Program-made: the position numbers and the translations under genes
In this document: positions 36,174 to 48,563 of the stretch, piece after piece
How positions within the stretch are numbered: position 1 is the stretch's first letter
Layout of the letters: each line of letters opens with the position of its first letter
DNA from: Congeria kusceri
Lineage: Eukaryota; Mollusca; Bivalvia; Myida; Dreissenidae
Direction of reading: 5' to 3'
DNA length: 64,000 bases
NCBI GenBank assembly: GCA_027627225.1
Contig: CM051029.1
Span: 9,593,215-9,657,214, forward strand
The notes under the pieces: model-generated
Told to the model about the DNA's origin: nothing
Database searches by the model: none
Seen by the model: only the letters and a program-made list of their open reading frames with translations

Positions 36174-37359
36174 ATGTCGGACTCTGAAGAGGAAGCAGGT
36201 GCTCATAAAACAAATTTTATTGCTGTTGAAATGTCTGAGCAAGACATGATTGAGAAATTGTTAGCGTCAGGGTATAAAGTGTTCAAAGCTGAGCCTGATA
36301 AACCCCAGAATAAGTTGAAGTTCATGGATAAACCTGAATTTATTTCATCAACTCCTCTTCAGATGAAACATGAACAGGCTTTACCCTCAGCAATTCCCAA
36401 AACTTCATTTCAGATGTCCTCTGTTGCACAGGCCAACTTAGGTGCAGTGTTCAGAAGAATTCCCTGTCTAATGCAAATGTTCAGTCCTCAGTACCAAAAC
36501 TGCCGATGTTTTCAGGAGAAGAGCCGTGTCCAAAGGGCGAGGTCTCATATAATGAATGGCGGTTTGAGGTAAACTGTTTACAAGCAGACAATATCAACCC
36601 ACCAGTTCTTTAACAGGCAATCAGAAGGTCGATTAGAGGACCAGCCTGGAGATTAGTAATGTCATTGGGTGAGAATGCTGGAGTTGATCATGTTTTGTTA
36701 AAATGGACTCCTTGTTGGCCCTTTCCTTTGAAAACATTAATGTCATGCATGCATTTTTTAATTCTTTTCAACGCCCTGATGAGTCCGTAACAGCTTTTGC
36801 CTGCAGCCTTGAGTACATTTTGACTAGCTGAAATGAAACTCTCAAAATGAGTCCTGAATACAGAAATGAAATGTTGCTTTGTAAATTTTGAACATCCCTT
36901 TAAACTCAAATCTCAAAATAGACACAAGTTTGATACTGTTTTGTTTTGTCCTTTGAGCAACGAATTAAAGAAATAAGGGAAGTCGAACATGAAATGTCCC
37001 TTAACACAACATCAGTTCAGCCTCTCAAATCTTCTAAAAAGGTTCAACAAAATGTTGTTTCAGCTGATTCCTCAGATGTTGAAAGTAGATTAAAATCTTT
37101 GGAATTGAAAGTTGAAAATCAATATACTACTGCTAATAAAGAGTTAGACCAATTATTGGAAAATGTTTCAGGTACTGAAAAGTCTCAGTCACAGTATGAA
37201 AATCAAAATTCGTATACGTCTCAGGGTTTTAGGGGCCGTATTAGAGGCCGGGGTTATAGAGGCCGTGGTAGAGGCCAAGGTTTTAGAGGCCGTGGTAGTG
37301 GTACATACAGTAATACTTCTGCTAATCAATACAGTCAAAACTTTCACCGAAAAGAGTAA
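36174..37359 (+). pseudogene. Gypsy gag, broken; RG-rich C terminus
   Basis: It starts at ATG 36174 (MSDSEEEAG). The N-terminal part runs to about 36480. Capsid-like sequence follows in another frame (SYNEWRFEV near 36550, PAWRLVMSLGENAG near 36640) with further stops up to 36940. The C-terminal part is open to TAA 37357-37359. The capsid region resembles gags related to PNMA/ZCCHC12-type proteins. The C terminus has an arginine-glycine-rich nucleic-acid-binding region (about 37220-37300) instead of a recognisable CCHC zinc knuckle. It packages element RNA in intact relatives. Not functional here. Confidence 0.85.
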
Positions 37360-40300
37360 CCGCTTCTGTTGCAGGCCAAACAGAGGCTGGTGTACAAAAT
37401 GGCCAACACAATTTGCATTCTAGATTAGGTGGGAAACCAAATAATAGCAAAATAAGTATCAATGGTTGTCCGTTCACAGCTTTGATTGAGTCTGGTTCCA
37501 TGGTAACCACTATTTCTGAAACTGGATTGAAATCTAATAGTGAGCAACCTGACATTTTACCATTCGATACTCTAGGTTTTAAACTCGAAATGCAGATGGC
37601 TCCCTGTTGAAGCACTGTGGATATATAGAAGGTACAATTTCAGTTCCTTTTATGTCAAATGTCACATTTGATGTGCCCATTTTAGTTATCAAAGATAACT
37701 CTTTTAACAGAAATTGTCCTGTTCTTGTGGGGACCAATGTAATTAGGCTTGTACGTGACATTGTCTCTCAGGATGACAGTCATATCATACCTGAGGAGTG
37801 GAACACTGCAATTGCTAGCTTAAATGTGACATCATTTACAGCCAAATTATCCAGCAAAAGACCAGTCAAGTTAGGTCCATATGAGACTGTGTCTTTGAAT
37901 TGCCTTGCTAGAGGGGTCAATCATGCCATGTCTAATGTTGTCACTGAAAATTACGACCCATCTGCTAATTACTCTGTGTGCCCCAGAGTAATCAAATTGC
38001 AACAGGATGGAAATGGTTGCCAAATTTCTGTGAAAGTTTGCAACATGACTGGCAAACCTATTGTGTTTAAACCAAAATCCCAAATTTCTTCCGATTTCTG
38101 AAGTTGAGGTAATTGATGATTTGTCCTCGAGTTTTCAGAATGACTCTCAACAGGAAACACCAGTAGATGAGTGTTCCAATGTCCTGGGATTTAAGATAGA
38201 CACTGATAATCTCACACCCGAGCAATTACAGAGGGTGCGACACATCCTAGGAAATTGGTCACATCTGTTTTCCAAAGGTCTTACTGATATAGGAGGTACA
38301 AATCTTCTTAAACACAAAATTGTGTTAGAAGATCCAACACCCTTCAAGCAGTCTCACAGACGCATACCGCCAGGGTTGTTAGAAGATGCAACACCCTTCA
38401 AGCAGTCTTACAGACGCATACCGCCAGGGTTGTATGAAGAGGTGAGGCAACACATTAAAGAAATGTTGGATGCCAATGTCATTCGAGAATCCGAGTCACC
38501 CTTCAGCTCCAATGTGGTGTTGGTATGAAGCGCGATGGATCGCTTCCGTTCTGTATTAACTGGTGACAGCTCAATGCACGACCTAGGACAGAGGCATACA
38601 ATCTACCCAGATTTGACGATATTGTAGACAGTCTTTCTGGTGCCAAATACTTTTCCAAACTTGACTTGAGGTCAGGTTATTGGAATGTTGATATAGAGGA
38701 AGAAGATAAGCCCAACTCAGCCTTTAGTGTAGGAAACCTAGGTTTCTATGAATAGAACCGAATGGGTTTTGGACTTTGTAATGCCTCTAGTACCTTTCAG
38801 CGACTTACGGAACGCTGTATGGGGGACTTACACTTAAAGGAATGTCTCATATTCCTCGACGACATTCTGGTCTATTCTAAAACGTTTGATGAGCATGTTG
38901 AACGACTACAGTCAGTATTTTCTCGTCTTTCTGAAATTGGTTTACAACTTAAACATGCCAAATGTGAGCTGTTTATGTCCTCTGATGTTTACTTAGGCCA
39001 TGTGATCAGTGAAGACGGTATCTCCACTGACCCAGAAAAGACCAGTGCTGTGACAAAGTGGCCTACACCCAAAAACATTAAAGAGCTCAGGCAGTTTATT
39101 GGCTTTGCTGGATTCTACAGAAGGTATGTAGAGCACTATGCTGAAATTGTTGAACCTCTCAACGACCTTCTGAAGGGCCATGATACCACAGGTAGAGCCA
39201 GCAAGCACATGAAACGCTCTAAAAAGTCCGCATAACCAACTGTTTGGTCATGGGGTGAAGCTAAAGACCAAGCATTTCAGGCAATCAAGGAAAAACTAAC
39301 GTCCTCTCTAGTACTGTCATGTGCACAGTATAACCAGAACTTCATACTGCACACAGATGCATCAGGCCATGGTCTTGGTGCTGTCATGTACCAAAAGCAG
39401 GATGGGGTGGAAAAGGTTATTGCATATGCTAGTCGTGGATTGAGGCCATCAGAGAAACGCTACCTAGCACATAAACTAGAATTTTAAGCGTTAAAGTGGG
39501 CTCTTACCGAAAAGTTTCATGATTATCTTTTCTGTAACCAATTTGTTGTCACAACTGATAACAACCCACTGGCATATGTGACCACCACAGCCAAGCTTGA
39601 TGCGACAGGCCACCGTTGGCTAGCAGCACTGGCTGCATACAATTTTAGCATCAAGTACAAACCTGGGAAACATTATGTGGATACTGATTCCTTGAGCAGA
39701 ATTCCACAAACCTCTTCAGATATGGTCCAAGCCATTAAACAGGCATCTGAAGTAGAAATGCCACTAGCAGAAGGTGTAGCTATTGGTGTCTGTCATCTTT
39801 ATTCAGAAGAGGCCAGACCTCAATTGCAACCTGCCCAGAGGACCGACTGGAGTAAAGCCCATGCTCAGGATCAGTACCTGGCTAGAGTACTTGACCTTTT
39901 AAGAAGCGGTTCCCGCCCCAGGAAGGAGGCACCCCGTAAGAAACCACTTGAGGTACAGCTGCTACTCAGATAATGGAAACGCCTCATTATTGAGGATAAT
40001 CAGCTGTACCGAACCACTTCTTTAGATGGTCAAGCTGTTAAGCAACTTATTTTACCCAGTGCATTCAGGGAACAAGCCCTCAAAGGTGTTCATGACGACG
40101 TTGGGCACCAGGGTAAAGACAAGTCACTGTGGTCGGCCAGGCAGCGATTTTATTGGCCTCGCATAGAACGAGATATAGTCCTAAATATACAGGGCTGTTC
40201 GAGGTGCATTCTCAGGAAACGCCTCCAACAGATTGCTGGTCTGGTTAATATCACAACAACTAAGCCAATGGAACTTGTGTGTATGGATTTCATTACATTA

Positions 40301-41722
40301 GAGAAATCTAAATATGGTTACGAACACATGCTGGTGATCACTGATCATTTCACTAGATACGCACAAGCTATCCCATGTTATAACCAGACAGCCCATACAA
40401 CAGCAAAAGCTCTTTATAACAACTTCATAAGATATTACTCGTTTCCACAACGCCTTCACCGTGATCAGGGACGTAATTTTAAAAGTCGGGTGATCCAAGA
40501 ACTCTGCAAGATAGCTGGAGTTTCAAAGTCCCGAACTACTCCCTATCACCCCATGGGTTATCCTGCGGAACGGTTCAATCAAACAATTCTGAAAATGCTT
40601 GGGACACTAAATCCTGCCCAGAAACAAGATTGGAAATCCTGTGTAGGTCCCATGGTGCAAGTCTATAACGCCACTAAAAGTGACGCTACAAGATATTCAC
40701 CCCACTAGCTTATGTTCGGTTGGCATCCCAGACTTGCCCTTGATACGTTCATGGGTACCGACCCCGGGAATGAAGGAAATCCAGACCCTACTGGTTACAT
40801 ACACAAATTGCAAAATCGCTTGCAGCAGGCTCATATGCTAGCTGCTGAGGCCTCAGCGAAGCAAGGTGTGAGAAATCAGGCATTTTACAATCGCAAGGTT
40901 AATGCCACCAGTATAGAGGTCAATGATAGAGTTTTAGTGAGAAAAACTCATTTTGACGGAAAGCACAAGTTGGCTGACCGATGGGAATCAGAACCGTATA
41001 CAGTCATGGAAATCCCAAACCCTGACATACCAGTATACAAAATTAGGCGAGAAGATGGCATTGGTCCTATCAGGACTTTGCACAGAAATCTACTCCTTCC
41101 TATTATGTCTATTCCCTTGTCCCATCAGAACAATCAAACCACCAGTCCCAAAACTAAGTCCCAAAGACCCCAAAAACCTAGGCCTGTAGAAAACTCTGAC
41201 ATAGATAGTGAGAGTTCTTCAGGGCCATACATTATTCCACAGCCTCGAATTGGTTTCAGGTCAGCCAGACACAATAGAGTCCAGAATGAGTCTTTAACAC
41301 CATATCGAGCCCCAGAGCATTCTCTGTCTAGGGATCCTACTGATAGTTCCTCTATCTCAGTTGAGCAGTCCCAACAGGTTATGGATTCTACATCCATTAA
41401 TCAGACAGTGTCTATGTCCCCAGCTGCTAACCAGGCTACTTCTGTTCTTTCAGAACCATCTGAATTAGCTGATTCAGTTCTGCTGACTACCGGAATGCAG
41501 CTTTCCCCGTCCATAAATCAGTCTAATTTATATTCAAATATGTTAGATCCTGTTGAAAATGTTCAGTCTACTCCTGAGACTTCACAAGACTCGAACTTAC
41601 AACCTGAAACAGTTGGTAGACCCCAAAGAAACCGTAAACCACTTGACCGCTTTGGAGAGTGGGTTTTACCTATTCATGCCAATACTGAATATAGAAAAGA
41701 AGTGCATATTTATTATGTTTAA
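37360..41722 (+). pseudogene. Gypsy pol: protease, RT, RNase H, integrase, broken
   Basis: Pol follows gag in the -1 frame. In the protease (about 37480-37525) the catalytic triplet region reads ALIESGSMVT, Glu in place of the usual Asp, so it is probably inactive even apart from frameshifts. The frame changes near 37607, 38080 and 38525; from there to 41722 it is one frame. RT has NIKELRQFIGFAGFYRRYV downstream and the FLDDILVYS catalytic box near 38850. RNase H has HTDASGHGLG (near 39355). Integrase keeps H/H/C/C (about 40090-40205) and the D, D, E residues (MDF, HRDQG, AERFNQT). Stops interrupt at about 38572, 38755, 39233, 39485, 39971 and 40706. A 54-bp tandem duplication lies just before RT (listed separately). 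Confidence 0.92.
38325..38432 (+). repeat. In-frame 54-bp tandem duplication within pol
   Basis: Two copies, 38325-38378 and 38379-38432, differ at two positions and encode an 18-residue duplicate containing PFKQSHRRIPPGL and PFKQSYRRIPPGL. It preserves the frame just upstream of the RT domain. Confidence 0.95.
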
Positions 41723-42184
41723 CTCAGTATTGTTAAACAGTATTGTTCAATATATTTGGACAATCATTTTAATGATCAGAAGTCTATTTTAAATTTTATT
41801 TTTTTAATATGTATTATACAATGCAATTTGTGGGTTTAATTAAATAATTGAATTATTTCATTACTCTGCTTTAAATTCAGCAGCCTGTGTTGAATTATTC
41901 TGATTATTTTGCATGTACATATGTTGCATAAATTATGTTTACATTGACTGACATCTAGGTCAGCAGTCAGCTGATTAAACAGCTGATCCATTTATATATA
42001 GGTCATGACCTATTGAATTTCCAATACTCCTTAAACACTGTGTCACCACTCTGGTGGAGAGTGTACTTCAGTAGTTTGATATGCTGCTTCAGTTAAAGAT
42101 GTAATATAGTTAGAATGGATCATTTTAAAGTTTTGTGTTTTAATTATAAAATGTCAGGAGCCATTTTCTCCAACAGAGGGAGTA
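41723..42184 (+). other. Gypsy 3' untranslated region and polypurine tract
   Basis: Non-coding stretch ending in AGAGGGAGTA (42175-42184) directly before the TGTA start of the 3' LTR. Confidence 0.8.
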
Positions 42185-42728
42185 TGTAACAGGGTATTCA
42201 CTACTAATCCTATTGCTATTTTACTGACCACTAATCATATTCGAGAGTGAGAAGTGTCAGTGTGAGTGAGTGATTGGTGAACTGTTTTTAACTAATGTCT
42301 GCCCCATGCTTTTATAGTGAGATGTTTATGATCAATAGATGTAAAAGATTTTCTATCTTAGTGCACTCACTATTTGACTTTGTTCAAGATAGGTCTCTGT
42401 ATGGCATTTACCATTTGCCAATAAGAATAACTTGTTTTATATTCAAACTATAGGGGTTCGTCACTGGTGAGTGTATATATATTATTTTATTACATAAATT
42501 ATATTGTATTGATTTGAATTGTTGATATATTTTTATTTAATACTTGTCCTAAATTAATTAATATGTATTTCAATGAATCATTGCAATTACTATTATTATG
42601 TAGTAATATGTTGTATTATAATAATTGTTATTGTTTCAGGCCATCATTTGGATCATACGAATTAATCATCGACATAATAAAGTATATAACTATACCCACG
42701 AGTGGTTTTTATATCACCTCCTTGTACA
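42185..42728 (+). repeat. Gypsy 3' LTR
   Basis: 544 bp with TGTA...TACA ends; the most complete LTR copy. Confidence 0.92.
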
Positions 42729-43173
42729 CTATCAAATTAAAAATAACTAAATAATGCAAAATAGACACAGACAGTCCATACAACTTCTTTTCTAATATTA
42801 TCTGCTTCAATAAATTAAACATGAATCACCCATACATATACATTTGTTTGTAAACTAAAAGCAACTTTTTCTAAACTTCATACCAGACCACTATATGATT
42901 TTAACTAAATGCTTAATTAGTCATCCCTTCTCGTTAGTATTTGCTTTCCATCAGATGTTTGCAATAATAAAAGCACAAAATAAAAGTACACGTAAATCAA
43001 AAGTACATTAGACTACGTAAATAAAACAAAAAATAGACTGCCGTAGTAAATACTGAACTGCGTTTGTTAATGAAAATATTATTGTACATGTTTTATTGTA
43101 GACAAGTAATACGTATTACTAAACAATAAAACGTGTTGGATTATTGTATAAATGTGTAATAGCGTACATTTAC
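42729..43173. other. Receptor intron sequence right of the Gypsy element
   Basis: AT-rich, no exon recognised. Confidence 0.5.
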
Positions 43174-43278
43174 CTCGTGTTCTGTAACTCCATATCACAA
43201 CTATGACGACGACAATTATACCAACTCCTGCAGCACTTATTGCACCACCAATAGCAGGTGCAGCCAAGCCATTGTCAA
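43174..43278 (-). CDS. Transmembrane exon of the minus-strand receptor
   Basis: 105 nt, acceptor TACAG, donor GTAAAT, phase 1 in and 1 out. It reads DNGLAAPAIGGAISAAGVG, then IIVVVIVVIW and SYRTR. This is a classic membrane span with a basic stop-transfer end. It joins in phase to FN3 upstream and the YEDL tail exon downstream across the Gypsy-bearing intron. Confidence 0.75.
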
Positions 43279-43399
43279 CTGTAATTACACAAATACATTT
43301 GAACTATGGTACTCAATACAGATCACTGCACATATTAGGTGTTCAGTTGTCGATCTTCATACTACGGTTGATATAAATGTTTTCACCAGTTGAAATTAC

Positions 43400-43696
43400 C
43401 TGCATCCACAACAGTAGTTTCTGTTATTTCCTGTGTCAAATCTGATTTGCCTATTTTGTTTTCCGCAAGCATTTTGATTTGGTATATTGTGGCAAGTTTA
43501 AATCCCTCAATGGTCCAGGTATAGTTTATAACAGTACTTGCTACGTATATATAGCTCCGGCTTTCATTATCAGCTTCTTTGTATCGAATAGTGTAGTTCT
43601 GATCCTGGCCGCCATTAAAACCAGGGACCCATGTAATAACAATGTCCGTTTTTCCTACTCGGTCAATTAGCAAGTCCTTCTGAATATATGGTCTGG
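43400..43696 (-). CDS. Fibronectin type III domain exon
   Basis: 297 nt, open, phase 1 in and out (donor GTAATT). The domain keeps the FN3 core tryptophan (VITWVPGFNGG), the tyrosine strand (NYTIRYKEADNES) and the late YQIKMLAENKIGKSD strand. It is the membrane-proximal ectodomain unit. N-glycosylation sequons (NYT, NES) are present. Confidence 0.75.
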
Positions 43697-43862
43697 CTTT
43701 AATATATGTATAAATAAAACTTATGTATATACAAACGCGATCATAATTGAGAATCTAATACCTTACTCAATGTTTAAACTCTCTAGTTAGGTGTAACTAT
43801 GTGTTGTGTTACAACATAATTTACAAAAAAAAAACATAGTAAACGTTGTTATATATACCTAC

Positions 43863-44184
43863 ATTGTGCGTGTACCGTTAACACTTCCGTCGTTGAACCC
43901 AATGTGTTGGTAACGTTCACCATATATTCTGTATAATCTTCAACTTGCACACGGACAATCACCTGTTGTGTCTGCAGGTTGTTATTAGATATACATATTG
44001 ATCAACAAGTGGTTGGAGTCAATGGGCACAATTTTCCATTCATCATCTACAAACCTGTACCAAGTGAAGTCGGAAGACGTGTGTTCAGGATAGGCCTTTA
44101 TCGCGAAAGTAAACGCAGCCGAGTCGTTAAGAGCTCTGTACAATTCGGTCATTGGAGGGGAAAATGGCGACGCTCTTGGTGAAC
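43863..44184 (-). pseudogene. Ig-like domain exon with frameshift
   Basis: Reads SDFTWYRFVDDEWKIVP, then shifts near 43990-44005. The other frame continues as QVIVRVQVEDYTEYMVNVTN and LGSTT. The exon is 322 nt where a multiple of 3 is expected, consistent with one inserted base. The domain lacks the canonical cysteine pair (AFTF and YMVNV in those positions). Confidence 0.65.
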
Positions 44185-44283
44185 CTATGCAAGAATGCGC
44201 TTGTATAGTTATGCACTTTTAAAGATTGATAGGCAATGTATTTACTCGTACTAAAGTACGGAATGATATACTTCATTATGTAC

Positions 44284-44577
44284 ATTTAATGAATAGAGCC
44301 AGTAACTGTTTGTGTTGTTCTTTATTATAACTGTTTTTAGCCAAGCATTTGTATATTCCAGCACTATATTTACTTCTTGCTTGGTTTAAGTGAGTTTAGG
44401 CTTTCTGTGCTTCTGTCTCAACTAGGCTTGTTTCACTTCCACTAGTTGCATTGACGATACTCATATCAGGTTGAGGGTCACCATCGGCATCACATACCAG
44501 CTCCAATGTTTCGCCTTGGTCAACAATAATGGTAGTGTTTGATTCATTTGCTCTGAACGCCCGTATAAATGCCCTGT
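44284..44577 (-). pseudogene. Ig domain exon with nonsense codon
   Basis: 294 nt, phase 1 in and out. Both Ig cysteines are visible (ETLELVCDADG and SAGIYKCLAKN). A TAA at 44398-44396 interrupts between them in the same frame. The rest of the exon is open. Confidence 0.7.
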
Positions 44578-45092
44578 CTGGGAGAAAACTTTCTTGTTAA
44601 ATATATATTTAAACACTAATATACCAATACACATAATTAACACTTTTTTTTTAAATACAGTAGACATTGTGTGATACACATCAACATATATTAAGAAAAA
44701 TATAGCACAAATAACGGAATATTAATTAATATTTTAATGTGGTTAATATCGCTTCGGTCAATTATACGTTAACTTTCCAAACGTTGAAAAGCTTGAACAA
44801 AATACGCAATGACGAATAGTCATCATAAATCACAATTATGTGTGCATCGTGTCCCGTATTTGCGATATAATCAATAAACACACATTCTATAACGTATTTT
44901 CTGACAATTTCTTCAAACGCCGGAATGGTTTACTCAGATACGTGTTTGTGTTGATAATTAAGTAACTTCAGATACAGCATGTATGATGCCGATATAATGC
45001 GTTTTTGTACATGTATTTTTGAATTTAAATATGCTCTTTAAAGTTATAGGCATAACACATTTAAAAATCAACGCAATAGTTATTTAACTTAC

Positions 45093-45376
45093 ATTCAACA
45101 TTTATATTGAATGTCGACTGACTGATTCCGTGCACGTCTTCGTTTCCAATAGGCTGCATTCTGTTTGATGCATTACATTGGTATACACCTTCATCGGCCA
45201 ATCCAATGTTGTTGATTGTTAGTGTTTGTCCTGTACCCACCACTGTACTCGTGTCCTTCCTTATCCATGTAAAGGTTGATCTGGTGGATTGCCAGCCTCC
45301 GTTAAGGTTCATGTAACTGTTAGAGACGTGTTGAGTAGAACGCATCGATTCTGCAAACGTTGAACAGCCGGCGCGT
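45093..45376 (-). pseudogene. Ig domain exon with frameshift
   Basis: The acceptor TTTACAG and the strong donor GTAAGT bound 284 nt, one short of a multiple of 3. After a start reading APAVQ the frame changes. The main frame reads STFTWIRKDTSTVV and LADEGVYQCNASN. The first Ig cysteine is missing near the point where the frame is disturbed. Confidence 0.68.
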
Positions 45377-45601
45377 CTGTAAATTCAATTAAAAGTATCA
45401 TTCATTGTTTAATTGCAATTAATATTTAGGGATTAGTACACATGCAATTATTTATGGAAACCATGTTGATGATTTGAATTATGGAATGTAATACACTCGC
45501 TAGAAAAAAAAAGTATATTTATATTCAAAATCTAAATCAAGAGTGATATGAAAAAAAAAATCCATGTATACATATGCCCAATATTCGCTAACATTATTTA
45601 C

Positions 45602-45788
45602 ATAGCACATCAAAAGGTTAAATGTCAGGTGCGCTGTCTCGCTAACGCTATGTCCCACAGTTTCTACCATGGTGTTAACTACTCTGCATGTTATATTTTT
45701 GTTAAAGTCAGTGCTGCATCAAATAATGATCAGGATATTTCCTTCTTGAGCCCCATGGCCATACCCTGAAATACTAGGAGCTGGAGTA
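45602..45788 (-). pseudogene. Partial Ig domain exon with nonsense codon
   Basis: Begins with a 1-nt phase that fits the exon before it (46048). Reads TPAPSISGYGHGAQEGNIL, then TGA at 45721-45719, then DFNKNITCRVVNTMVE. It is shorter than a full Ig domain and lacks the tryptophan strand, so an internal deletion is likely. The donor is uncertain. Confidence 0.5.
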
Positions 45789-46047
45789 CTGCCGGCAAAA
45801 CATAAAATTGAGAACGATCAGCCTTTAATGAATTTAAGAACTTTGTCAATCAGTGTGTTGTTGTTGTATTTGGCTATTATGTTGTCAGGTCCATCTCTAA
45901 AGTAAATTACCTTTCAATTTATAAATAAATAAGTTTAGCCTGCTCTATTTTATTTCCCTTCAATTTATTGTTGGATGAATTATATAGTCGATTCTAATAC
46001 TTACATAGTAAATTAAGATATCCTGTTGAAGAGTTTCTACCAGTTAC

Positions 46048-46309
46048 CTTTTTTTTAAAGTGGTGTCCATGGTATTCTTCTCCGTGCATGTGTAGTTCGT
46101 GTTCGTTGTGCGCGTGACATTAATTACTCGAATACTCCATTCGTGTCCAGGACCCCAGGAATATACGGAAGTCGGCATACTGTTTACTGAGCACACCAAC
46201 TTAACGGCACTTATTACTATAACTCTTATAGTTTCGTTTAGTGTTGCAATCCAACTTTTATCTAAGTGTGGTAGAATGTTATAGGTGATCGTAGGTACAA
46301 CAGGTCGAT
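46048..46309 (-). CDS. Ig domain exon, open
   Basis: 262 nt after acceptor TTTGTAG. It keeps both cysteines (VKLVCSVNSMP, NYTCTEKN) and the tryptophan (VYSWGPG), with N-glycosylation sequons. An eight-A run lies at its 3' end next to donor GTAACT. Confidence 0.68.
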
Positions 46310-46314
46310 CTACA

Positions 46315-48400
46315 AAGATATAAAGTGTCATCAATTTGTTACAATAAACAAAATCGTGATTAACACTTTATACGTTTGAAATAAAAAAGTACGATGTAGA
46401 AGTCAGTGTAATGCTGAAAGAAACTTAATTCCGAAATAACATAAATTAACTTTAACTTTATTGTTTTCATGCAAAAATTCCAACACGCTTATTGTTACTG
46501 TAATATTGTGAAGGCGTCAATATGTTTAATAATTATTGAGTGACAGAATATCTGGCATCTGATGTGTGATTGCCTGATAACATTCAAACATTTAATCTGT
46601 ATAGTACTTATACAAATCACAGAAACCATTACTCGTCTTGTGTTCCTTCGGAAATAAGGTTGACAAATTAAATTTGATAGAGGACACTATAATACATTTA
46701 AAAAGCTAAATTGTACTGGGCAATGCTATTGTATTAGTGATACGAAACAAGTGCAAACACAAACATGTATATGTTTTTGTATTTCAAAAGAAGAGTTGTG
46801 TCAGTTAAACTTTGACACATACTCTAGTGCGTGATATTCTACAGGCGAATCATTTTAGAAATAAACCCGTTTATAAAATGTTTCCATTTAAGTGTAACGA
46901 TGAAAATAAAATTAAATACGAAATATACTGTAAATAACTGTAAATAATTATGTATTCTCGTTGGGTAAACAGCTTTAAATATTTATCGATTTAATTGAAA
47001 CAGTATCAGCTTTAAAACCTGTCCACAACGCGTTATAACCGATTAGCAAGTAAGTAGTCTACGGCACATGGACACCAACATATTAAATGTAGTACTTGAT
47101 TCACTTTTTGTAGAATTAACACTTTTTTAATTTTCTATTTGCATAAGTACATGTAGTAATGATCGTTTTAGTTTAATATTAAATTACTATTTCAATTATA
47201 TTAGTTATAAATATTAAACATATACAACCAATCTATCTAATCTGGCCTTGTATAGCACGTTTAACGGGCTTCTTCCCAAAGATGCACGACGATGCTCTGT
47301 GATTTGTATTATATGATGCTAGGTCTTGAAATCTTGTCAACAAGAAGGGATTAAGCTGACAATTGTATTTACTTCATTTCATTCTGCCTCAGAAAATTGC
47401 AATTATGTTGCTCTGGTGAACATTAAACAACTGAGTAATTAAATTGGAATTCAATTGAATTAATATTCTATTTTATTACTATTTAATTTGAATTGCAATG
47501 CTATGACGTTTAAGTTTATTTAGAAGTGCGTGTTTTTGTGATTAATTCTGGTGTAAATGTGAGGTTCGGCATGCCTTTAAACCTTTTTAAACCCCAAATC
47601 TTTGAATTGACCGCTGCAATGCGATGACCCCAGTTTTAATCATTTGTTATGTTGTGTGTTGTGTTGTATGTATTGTTCTGTATTGTATAGTCAACTGGTC
47701 ACTTGCCTCAAATAATGGACCAGCGGATGGTTATAAGGATTTCTCTCCTGATGGTGTCTCTGGAGTTTCATTATTCCTATATTCTATTACAAAATAGTAA
47801 AACAACATTCATCTTTGCAATTGGAAACGTGGTTAGACACCGTTTTAACGCGTTTGTAAGATAACTGCATTAGATATTGCAAATGTTTATTCAGTTTGTA
47901 TTGAAGTGCGCGATGACTTTTTAAACTGGAGCTCGAATACTTCTTGAACCGTGTGACCGTATCAATAAATGTTGTTGTCTTTGTATATTGTGTTTTTAAT
48001 GAATCATAATTGTCGCTACTTGAAAACCATATTTGAGATAAACAGGAAAGCACGAGTATATTGGTCGATATTTACCAAAAATAAATAACATCGACATGCC
48101 CCTGTAATATGTGCAATACACAACAGTTCCACGTGGACACTAACACATTGTTTAAAACGATGTTTACTTAACGTCGTCGTTTGGCGTTATATCTAAAGAT
48201 AGAAGGATACGTATGGGTAGATCGTAAACATGATTGCATTCACAACACATATCAGCTATACTGGCAATACGTCAATTTAGTAATACATGCATTTTCTCTA
48301 AGAAATAGCGATGCTGTGCTGGTTTACCTGAATGACTGTGCTGTCGAGCATAATACCGCATAATGCAGCAATTGGTGTGGTGACGTTACTGGTTGTGGTT
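46315..48400. other. Receptor intron, no exon recognised
   Basis: AT-rich sequence about 2 kb long. Some Ig exons may have been lost or may be too decayed to see here. Confidence 0.45.
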
Positions 48401-48401
48401 C

Positions 48402-48563
48402 TTACAGCGATTTAAATATAGAATTTGACACGAGTTGTCATTTCATACTATATTTTATTAAACGAGTTCAGAAATTTTGACGAGCTTACTAACGAATTTT
48501 CTGAACAAGGTTAACACAATATGGTATGAAATGACTACGAGTGTCAGATCTTTTTAATCACAT
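48402..48563. mobile_element. Foldback MITE-like inverted repeat
   Basis: Two arms of about 54 bp (48424-48476 and 48498-48551) are imperfect reverse complements, with TGACAC and TCATTTCATAC in common and a loop of about 20 bp. A further inverted pair (TTTTAATCACATGCT at 48553 and its complement at 48775) suggests a second, overlapping element. Confidence 0.65.

Larger units (their letters stand above)
34146..42728 (+). mobile_element. Ty3/Gypsy LTR retrotransposon, degenerate full-length copy
   Basis: LTR, primer site, a 1.5-kb leader, gag, pol (protease, RT, RNase H, integrase), polypurine tract and LTR are present in order. The two LTRs differ at about 20 positions over roughly 480 aligned bases, so the insertion is not recent. 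Gag and pol carry several frameshifts and at least six in-frame stops, so it is non-autonomous. The left LTR is about 30 bp shorter at its start. No target duplication was found next to the LTRs (GACGA versus CTATC), so the left edge may be deleted. No env-like ORF was seen. The element lies in the intron of the minus-strand receptor, in opposite orientation. Confidence 0.95.

Noticed and set aside
37340..37365. Programmed -1 frameshift between gag and pol
   Set aside because: The frame relation fits (-1) but no canonical slippery heptamer is present at the end of gag, and the element has other frameshifts, so the signal cannot be separated from decay.
41723..42184. An env-like gene downstream of pol
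   Set aside because: No open frame of useful length between pol and the polypurine tract.
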